From NCBI GenBank assembly GCA_047974615.1, contig JBKECM010000100.1, forward strand, positions 1 to 19,858: a DNA stretch of 19,858 nucleotides, in the 5' to 3' direction. The stretch is from JBKEBX01 sp047974615 (GTDB lineage Bacteria; Bacillota; Clostridia; Lachnospirales; CAMZNU01). The notes below the pieces were generated by a model. The model did not search any database, had not been told where the DNA came from, and saw nothing but the letters and a program-made list of their open reading frames with translations. Of the stretch, positions 14,865 through 19,858 are shown piece by piece; within the stretch, counting starts at the first letter, position 1; each line of letters opens with the position of its first letter. Position numbers and translations under genes: made by a program.

Positions 14865-15868
14865 TATTCATCTTCCTTTCTAACTACTTTAGTTATTTGT
14901 ATAGAATTTTTCATTCTTGAAATACCAGGCTTACCATTAAACTTGTGTAAACTGCCTACTTCAATAAGCAAATCTGAATTTATAAATGAATCTAAAGGTA
15001 TAACATCTCCTATTTGAAGATTAATAAAATCTGAAATAGAAATTGTCGTTTTACCGATAATAGCTTTAATAGGCAACGTAGTTTCATTTAACCTAACTTC
15101 CATTGCAGTTTTAAATTGAGCCGAATCATCATTTTCTTTACCAGTATACCAGTATCTCATATTAAGTTTATGCATAACAGGTTCAACAACGAGATGAGGA
15201 ATACAAAAGTTTAGTATACCCTCAGTATCACCTATTCTAACTTTTAAAGAAACTAAAGCAACCATCTCATTAGGTGAAATAATTTGAGCAAACTGTGGAT
15301 TTGTTTCAACTTTATCAACTCTAGGTTTAATAATCAAAACGTTTTCCCATGGTTCAACTAAAGAATTAGCAATTTGAGAAAAAACACGTTTAATAAGAAT
15401 TTTTTCTATCTCTGAGAAATCACGTAACTGTTTCATTCCAACACCGGGTCCACCCAAAACTCTGTCTATAATAGCATATCCTATTGGCGCAGACATTTCA
15501 AGTATAATTGAACCCTTTAAAGGCAACAAGTTAACAATACAAATCAAAACTGGATTTGGCAATAGTTTATTAAATTCATTGTATGTTATTTGTTCAACTC
15601 CAGCCACTTCACAGTGCACAGAAGTTCTTAAGTAACCCGTTAAAAATGAAGAAATTGCTCTTGAGTAGTTATCATAAATAACTTCTAATGTCTTAAGATG
15701 TTCTTTATTAAACTTAGGAGGTTTTAAAAAGTTATATTCTTTTATAGCAGATGTGGGGTTTTCAGAAACAGCAATATCTTTTGTTCCACTAGTTTCAGTA
15801 CCACTATCATTGTTCACAAGGGAAGCAAGCAAACTATCTATTTCGTTTTGTGATAATATGTCACCCAA
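14864..15868 (-). CDS. fliM: Flagellar motor switch protein FliM
   Basis: A 334-residue C-ring protein. The N-terminus GDILSQNEIDSLLASL is the CheY-P-binding peptide. After a short linker, the middle CheC-like domain (about residues 50-235) carries the FliG-binding GGxG loop as RVLGGPGVGM (139-144). The C-terminal SpoA domain (about 255-330) includes LNETTLPIKAIIGKTTISIS. The start is TTG at 15866-15868: GGAGGGGA (complement of 15873-15880) lies just upstream, no ATG is available, and the following residues match the conserved start of FliM. It follows fliL after 30 bases. Confidence 0.97.
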   Translation of the reverse strand: MGDILSQNEIDSLLASLVNNDSGTETSGTKDIAVSENPTSAIKEYNFLKPPKFNKEHLKTLEVIYDNYSRAISSFLTGYLRTSVHCEVAGVEQITYNEFNKLLPNPVLICIVNLLPLKGSIILEMSAPIGYAIIDRVLGGPGVGMKQLRDFSEIEKILIKRVFSQIANSLVEPWENVLIIKPRVDKVETNPQFAQIISPNEMVALVSLKVRIGDTEGILNFCIPHLVVEPVMHKLNMRYWYTGKENDDSAQFKTAMEVRLNETTLPIKAIIGKTTISISDFINLQIGDVIPLDSFINSDLLIEVGSLHKFNGKPGISRMKNSIQITKVVRKEDE

Positions 15869-15872
15869 AAAA

Positions 15873-15880
15873 TCCCCTCC
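15873..15880 (-). promoter_or_regulatory. Ribosome binding site fixing the TTG start of fliM
   Basis: GGAGGGGA on the minus strand, with GGAGG seven bases before the TTG at 15866-15868. Together with the conserved GDILSQNEID that follows, it sets the start. Confidence 0.85.
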
Positions 15881-15898
15881 AATCTAGTAATAATTTAT

Positions 15899-16396
15899 TT
15901 ATTGAACATACATATCTGAAACGTATACTGAATTTAAAAAATTTGATTTAAATACATCTTGTAACTCAACTAAAATTTCTTGAGCCAATATATCTTCTGA
16001 ATCTGGCATACTCATTTCTTCAAAAGTTTTAGAACGAATAATTGATAAACAAGTTGAACGAACTAAAACAGGTAAGTTTGCGTTAAATGCAGCTAAAAAT
16101 TCTTCATATCCTTCAGCTTTAGGATCTCTACTATCGATACCAAAAGCAATCGAAACTTTTATATTATGGTTTTGTCCATCAGCACCTTGTTTAAGATTTG
16201 TACTTATAGCAGAATCCAGTGCAATTGTTGTAATTTCAGCAGGAAGTAAAACTTCAGTTGTACCAACAAATTCTTCTTCTACAGTTTCCTCGGTATTAAA
16301 CATTGTCATAGCTTTAAACCCAACAAAACCTATAGCACCGAGTAATAAAACTAGAAGTACTATAATAATTATTAACATAATTTTATTTTTATCCAT
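15899..16396 (-). CDS. fliL: Flagellar basal body-associated protein FliL
   Basis: A single-pass membrane protein of 165 residues: a short basic start (MDKNKI), one helix (about residues 6-29, MLIIIIVLLVLLLGAIGFVG), and a periplasm-side (outer-face) domain related to stomatin/SPFH-like FliL folds, including EVLLPAEITTIALDS and VRSTCLSIIRSKTFEEM. FliL surrounds the stator and supports its function. The frame is open from GTG at 16408, but the ATG at 16394-16396 has GAGG six bases upstream and is preferred. The gene follows motB closely, matching its role at the stator. Confidence 0.92.
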   Translation of the reverse strand: MDKNKIMLIIIIVLLVLLLGAIGFVGFKAMTMFNTEETVEEEFVGTTEVLLPAEITTIALDSAISTNLKQGADGQNHNIKVSIAFGIDSRDPKAEGYEEFLAAFNANLPVLVRSTCLSIIRSKTFEEMSMPDSEDILAQEILVELQDVFKSNFLNSVYVSDMYVQ

Positions 16397-16407
16397 AACG
16401 TTCCTCA

Positions 16408-17154
16408 CTATTCTAAAAATTCACTATATAATTTTATTTCTACACGTCTATTTTTCGCTCTATTTTCTTCAGAGTCATTAGGAACAAGTGGTCTAAACTC
16501 TCCAAACCCTTCAGCACTTAAATATGCAGGGTTTATACCTTCATTTGAAATTAAAAACTCAAGCACCGCTATAGCACGAGCAGCTGAAAGATAATAGTTG
16601 CTTTTATATATACCTCCAGATATTGGAACATCATCTGTATGACCTTCAATTTTTATATCATGATTAGTATAAGATGCAAGTTCATCACCTACACCACTTA
16701 ACAAATCAATAGCACCTTGTTTTAAGTCAGCACTACCTGAATCAAAAAGTATACCGTCCTTAAATTTCAGTAAAATATAATTATCTTCTTGAATAACTTC
16801 AACTTGCTCATTCATTTGATTTTCAGCAAAATAAGTTTTAAAGTCTGAAGCCATTTGTTTTAATTCATCATCTATTTTTTGTGTATTTTCTTGACTATTA
16901 TTTATACTTCTATCAAGTGCAGGTAGTTCCATTATACCAGAACCCATCATATCATTTATACCTGATGAGCCACCACCCTCAATAAGAGAAATATCATTTG
17001 AAAAGCTAAGAGCAATAGCTTGAAGCTTTTCAACGTCAACTGTTGAGCTTGCAAATAGAAGAACGAAGAAACAAAGTAACAAGGTAACAAGGTCCCCATA
17101 AGTACCCATCCAAGCAGGTAATCCTGGTTTTACTTCTTCTTGTTTTTTTCCCAT
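16408..17154 (-). CDS. motB: Stator protein MotB
   Basis: A 248-residue stator subunit that anchors the motor to peptidoglycan. The N-terminal membrane helix reads WMGTYGDLVTLLLCFFVLLF, with the ion-carrying aspartate at residue 21. A plug/linker follows, then an OmpA-type peptidoglycan-binding domain (about 130-245) with LFDSGSADLKQGAIDLL, IKIEGHTDDVPI, AARAIAVLEFLI and NRAKNRRVEIKLY. Whether protons or sodium drive it cannot be settled from this alone. Its ATG overlaps the motA stop by one base (TAATG), so synthesis of the two stator parts is probably coupled. Confidence 0.97.
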   Translation of the reverse strand: MGKKQEEVKPGLPAWMGTYGDLVTLLLCFFVLLFASSTVDVEKLQAIALSFSNDISLIEGGGSSGINDMMGSGIMELPALDRSINNSQENTQKIDDELKQMASDFKTYFAENQMNEQVEVIQEDNYILLKFKDGILFDSGSADLKQGAIDLLSGVGDELASYTNHDIKIEGHTDDVPISGGIYKSNYYLSAARAIAVLEFLISNEGINPAYLSAEGFGEFRPLVPNDSEENRAKNRRVEIKLYSEFLE

Positions 17155-17948
17155 TAAATATCCCCTTCTTTCTCCCCAACTTGTGCTCTTAAAGCTGGTG
17201 AAAGGAATGACTTAAGTTTTTCCTCAATTATACGAGGGTTTTCACCACTTTGTATAGATAACATACCTTCTATTAAAACTTCTTTCATAAGAGTTTCACC
17301 CTCAGAATTTATTTTCATTTTATTATTAATTGGTATACAAATATAGTTTGCCATAACAGAACCGTAAAAGGTAGTGATTAAGGCAACGGCCATCTTTGGA
17401 CCGATTGTAGAAGGGTCGTCCAAAGCCTGAAGCATCATTACAAGACCGATAAGAGTACCAATCATACCCCAACCAGGGAACTGACCGCCCATATAATCGT
17501 AAACGTCACGCACACTTTTATGTCTTGTTTCTTGATAGTTAAGCTCAGTAGATAAGATATTTCTAACTATATCTGGTTCTGTACCGTCAACAATAAGACC
17601 TATACCTTTTTTAAGAAATTCATCATCAATATTTGCTACTGCATCTTCTAAAGCTAATAAACCCTCTTTACGAGCCAAGTTAGCTAAATCAATAATTTTA
17701 GAAATAGCCTGTGTAGGATCAGTATCTGGATTTTTAAGAATTATTCCAAAGCTTTTTAAAGAGCTTATAACTAAATTTAAAGGGTGTGCAATAAGCGTAC
17801 TAGCAACAGCACCACCAATAACAATAAGTACAGAAGGAGCATCTGCAAAGTACGTAATACCTACCGGATTCATTTCTGCACCAATAAGAATAGATAACAA
17901 AATAAAAATGATACCACTAATTAAGCCTATAAGAGATCCTAACTCCAT
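17154..17948 (-). CDS. motA: Stator protein MotA
   Basis: A 264-residue stator subunit with two N-terminal membrane helices (about residues 5-55), a large cytoplasmic loop (about 70-150) and two C-terminal helices (GWGMIGTLIGLVMMLQALDD and MAVALITTFYGSVMANYICI). It forms the ion channel with MotB, and its loop contacts FliG. Charged loop segments such as LANLARKEGLLALEDAV are typical. The ATG at 17946-17948 has AGGAGGGTG upstream. It lies 12 bases after swrD, within the unit expected to start at the promoter behind the flgE terminator. Confidence 0.97.
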   Translation of the reverse strand: MELGSLIGLISGIIFILLSILIGAEMNPVGITYFADAPSVLIVIGGAVASTLIAHPLNLVISSLKSFGIILKNPDTDPTQAISKIIDLANLARKEGLLALEDAVANIDDEFLKKGIGLIVDGTEPDIVRNILSTELNYQETRHKSVRDVYDYMGGQFPGWGMIGTLIGLVMMLQALDDPSTIGPKMAVALITTFYGSVMANYICIPINNKMKINSEGETLMKEVLIEGMLSIQSGENPRIIEEKLKSFLSPALRAQVGEKEGDI

Positions 17949-17960
17949 TTAAACACCCTC

Positions 17961-18158
17961 CTAAACATTTAGATCATTGATCATAATTTGTCTTTTATAT
18001 TCGATTACTTTCCTTATAACAGTTTCAATGTTATCAGAAAGTATAATTTTTTTTCCACTAATAAGTGTAATTGTAGTATCAGGATTTGCCTCGATACTTT
18101 CTATCAATTCACAGTTAAGAACCATATCAGTTCCATTAATTTTTTTCACATATATCAT
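17961..18158 (-). CDS. swrD: FlbD/SwrD family protein
   Basis: A 65-residue protein with the family pattern MIYVKKINGTDMVLNCELIE, then IEANPDTTITLISGKKI and a C-terminal helix with VIRKVIEYKR. In Bacillus subtilis SwrD raises flagellar power for swarming by acting on the stator, although the mechanism is unclear. Here it is the first gene of a likely transcription unit and is directly followed by motA and motB, which fits that role. The ATG (18156-18158) has AGGGTGAT upstream. Length and sequence are complete. Confidence 0.95.
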   Translation of the reverse strand: MIYVKKINGTDMVLNCELIESIEANPDTTITLISGKKIILSDNIETVIRKVIEYKRQIMINDLNV

Positions 18159-18189
18159 AACATCACCCTATAATTTATTCGCTCTTACT

Positions 18190-18218
18190 ATTTTACCCTA
18201 AATATACTTTTTTTTCAA
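18190..18218 (-). promoter_or_regulatory. SigA-type promoter for swrD-motA-motB and downstream genes
   Basis: On the minus strand TTGAAA (complement of 18213-18218) and TAAAAT (complement of 18190-18195) are 17 bases apart, each one mismatch from consensus. It starts a few bases after the flgE terminator and lies about 32 bases before the swrD start. Its place between a terminator and a gene start makes it more credible than a chance AT-rich match. Confidence 0.7.
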
Positions 18219-18220
18219 GT

Positions 18221-18262
18221 AAAAAAGCCTCATAAAATAAATTTTTTTATATTATGAGGCTT
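18221..18262 (-). terminator. Rho-independent terminator after flgE
   Basis: An 11-bp perfect stem, AAGCCTCATAA (18252-18262 read on the minus strand) and its complement (18225-18235), encloses an AT-rich loop of 16 bases. On the minus strand the second arm runs into a six-base T run (18226-18221). It begins nine bases after the flgE stop. On the plus strand it is followed by A-rich DNA, so it works mainly for flgE. Confidence 0.88.
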
Positions 18263-18270
18263 AAAATTTA

Positions 18271-19683
18271 TTATCTCTTCAAATTAACAAGCTCTTGGAT
18301 CATTTCATCAGACGTAGTAATAGTTCTTGAGTTAGCTTGGAAGCCACGTTGAGTAGTTATCATCTCAGTAAATTCTGAAGATAAGTCAACGTTTGACATT
18401 TCAAGGGCACCACCAATTAAGCTACCACCACCAGCTGTAACGTCAGCACCAACTCCATCAAAAGCACCAGAGTTAAGTGTTGCTTGGAACAAGTTATTTC
18501 CTGCTTTTTCTAGACCTGCAGGGTTAGAGAAGAAAGCAACTGGTATTTTAGCGATCATACGTGTTTCACCGTTAGAATATTGACCTACTATAGAACCGTC
18601 AGCAGCAACACTCATACCTGTAAGTGTACCAGGCTCACGACCAGTAATAGTTTCAGCTGAACCAGTAGCTTTTTCATTACCAAACATAGTAAGGTCAGAA
18701 AAATCAACAACAAAAGGTCCACTTGTATATACACCACCTGTAGATGTACCAACACCAAAATATGCATCTTGATTCATATCAGTTCCAGTTACAGTGTAGT
18801 TAAACTGACTACCATTTGCAGTGTCAATTAAACCTTGATTTGTGAATTTAATAGTAGTATCAACACTTACCCAAGCTTCAGTTTCGCCAGATTCAGAAAG
18901 AAGTCCACCGATTTCGCCTGTTATATCAGTACCAGTACCACCATTTTCTATGTAGTATGGGTTATCATTATCACCGTTTAAGTATACCACGTTTTTCATT
19001 TCAGTAGTCCACTCTTGATCTGTAGCATTCCAAGTGAATCTAACATCTTGACGCCAGCTATTACCTACAGAATCGTAAAATGTAAAACTAGTTACGTGTT
19101 CCGGGTTTTCTGTACCATTTAAATTTCCTGTAATTTTAATTAAGTCAGTTGCTGCTGGTGGTGCATAATTTTTATCACCATCAATAACTATAGGTTGAAC
19201 TCTATCTTGCACAGCTTCATATTCCCCAGTTGCATTACCATTAGAGTCAACAACTTCTCTAACGTCCCAACCCATAACTGTAAGACCAGATGAGTTTACG
19301 AGGTTACCTGCATTATCCAGTATAAAGTTACCATCACGTGTAAAATATTGTCCTGAAGAATCTCCAACTATAAAGAAACCATCTCCAGATACCATTAAGT
19401 CTAGTGGTCTATTTGTACGTTGAGCTGCACCAGATGTCATATCAACATCTATAGATGCTAAAGAAACACCAAGCCCAACTTGCATAGGGTTAGTACCACC
19501 ACGACCTGTTAAGTCATTTTCGCCTGAGGCAGTTCTAATATTTTGGCTAAAAAACTCACTAAAAGTAGTACGTGAACTTTTATAACCTACTGTATTTACG
19601 TTTGCGATGTTCTGTGCTATAACATCCATCTTTTGTTGATGTGTTTTAAGACCAGAAACACCAGTGAACAATGAACGCATCAT
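18271..19683 (-). CDS. flgE: Flagellar hook protein FlgE
   Basis: A 470-residue hook subunit. The N-terminal rod-type region reads SLFTGVSGLKTHQQKMDVIA followed by QNIANVNTVGYKSSRTTFSE. The FlgE/F/G core has DLMVSGDGFFIVGDSSGQYF and TRDGNFILD (about residues 88-118). The hook-specific domain runs from about 150 to 370 (for example ITGNLNGTENPEHVTSFTFY). The C-terminus EMITTQRGFQANSRTITTSD and EMIQELVNLKR is the second coiled-coil half. The ATG at 19681-19683 has AGGAGG nine bases upstream; a second ATG follows directly. A terminator closes the gene. Confidence 0.97.
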   Translation of the reverse strand: MMRSLFTGVSGLKTHQQKMDVIAQNIANVNTVGYKSSRTTFSEFFSQNIRTASGENDLTGRGGTNPMQVGLGVSLASIDVDMTSGAAQRTNRPLDLMVSGDGFFIVGDSSGQYFTRDGNFILDNAGNLVNSSGLTVMGWDVREVVDSNGNATGEYEAVQDRVQPIVIDGDKNYAPPAATDLIKITGNLNGTENPEHVTSFTFYDSVGNSWRQDVRFTWNATDQEWTTEMKNVVYLNGDNDNPYYIENGGTGTDITGEIGGLLSESGETEAWVSVDTTIKFTNQGLIDTANGSQFNYTVTGTDMNQDAYFGVGTSTGGVYTSGPFVVDFSDLTMFGNEKATGSAETITGREPGTLTGMSVAADGSIVGQYSNGETRMIAKIPVAFFSNPAGLEKAGNNLFQATLNSGAFDGVGADVTAGGGSLIGGALEMSNVDLSSEFTEMITTQRGFQANSRTITTSDEMIQELVNLKR

Positions 19684-19758
19684 AATTAATTACCTCCTAA
19701 AATCAGTATCGTTTGTTCTATCTATCGTTCAAGAACTAAGCTTCCAAGAAGGTCCAGC

Positions 19759-19858
19759 TTATACGATAACCGCTCCATCAATATTAGTAAAAACTTTATT
19801 TTTACTAGTTTCTTCATTCATAACAGTAATAATAGTATTTTTTTTAACACTAACAACT
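19759..19858 (-). CDS. Flagellar operon protein, TIGR02530 (flg_new) family, C-terminal end
   Basis: Only the last 32 codons and the stop lie in the window; the right edge cuts the rest. The visible end reads VVSVKKNTIITVMNEETSKN then KVFTNIDGAVIV. The pattern of a VSxKxNTIITVM strand followed by VFTNIDGAxxx at the stop is the usual C-terminus of the small flagellar operon protein found before flgE in Firmicutes. Its function is not established. It ends 75 bases before flgE; that gap holds the flgE ribosome site but no clear promoter or terminator, so the two are probably co-transcribed. Confidence 0.85.
   Translation of the reverse strand, partial: VVSVKKNTIITVMNEETSKNKVFTNIDGAVIV

Noticed and set aside
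19684..19758. Possible promoter or hairpin between the TIGR02530 gene and flgE
   Set aside because: Only short palindromes (for example around the AAGCTT near 19738) and the flgE ribosome site are present, with no -35/-10 pair.
1..19858. A novel defence, mobile or biosynthetic system hidden in the window
   Set aside because: All large frames belong to known flagellar or chemotaxis families in the expected orientation. I saw no integrase, transposase, direct-repeat array or abrupt change in composition.

Overview
The window is one long flagellar/chemotaxis locus, read entirely from the minus strand, so transcription runs from high to low coordinates. The DNA is very AT-rich (about 30% GC by eye). 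The gene set and order point to a motile, low-GC Gram-positive bacterium of the class Clostridia, probably a Lachnospiraceae-like lineage: flg_new-flgE-flbD-motA-motB-fliL-fliM-fliY-cheY-fliO-P-Q-R-flhB-flhA-flhF-flhG-PilZ ... cheD ... sigD-fapA. A CheC-containing FliY, FlbD/SwrD and a SwrB-like gene after sigD support this. The taxon is inferred from remembered synteny, not from a search.

Layout, in transcription order. At the right edge are the last 32 codons of the flagellar operon protein family TIGR02530 (flg_new), then the hook gene flgE. A clear rho-independent terminator follows flgE. Directly behind it lies a near-consensus SigA-type promoter that would start a second unit: swrD/flbD-motA-motB-fliL-fliM-fliY-cheY-fliO-fliP-fliQ-fliR-flhB-flhA-flhF-flhG-PilZ-cheD. 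These genes overlap or are separated by short gaps; the largest is 74 bases, before flhA. A small two-membrane-segment protein follows cheD. A second near-consensus SigA-type promoter then precedes sigD. Behind sigD come a FapA/DUF342 protein, a 105-residue hydrophilic protein, a SwrB-like membrane protein with a C-terminal helix-turn-helix, and the start of a membrane-anchored protein resembling short MltG-like proteins, cut by the left edge. No gene-free stretch exceeds about 112 bases. I found no tRNA, rRNA, CRISPR array or mobile element.

How the parts work together: FlgE makes the hook. MotA/MotB with FliL form the stator, and SwrD is known to raise stator power. FliM/FliY form the switch that CheY-P binds. 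FliO/P/Q/R, FlhB and FlhA form the export gate. FlhF/FlhG set flagellar number and position. The PilZ protein could link c-di-GMP to the motor. CheD deamidates receptors, and SigD drives the late flagellar genes.

I see no undescribed multi-gene system. The main points for a second look are: two SigA-like promoters that split the locus; a solitary cheD with no cheB/cheA/cheW/cheC beside it; a FliY with one degenerate and one intact CheC-type phosphatase site; a PilZ motif with Ser replaced by Gly; a perfect 13-bp inverted repeat with a T8 loop inside fliO; A8 tracts in the SwrB-like gene; and the uncharacterised genes after sigD. Four genes (fliM, flhF, the PilZ gene and sigD) start with TTG. 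The best starts of four others (fliL, fliQ, the 105-residue gene and the SwrB-like gene) lie inside the longest possible ORF.
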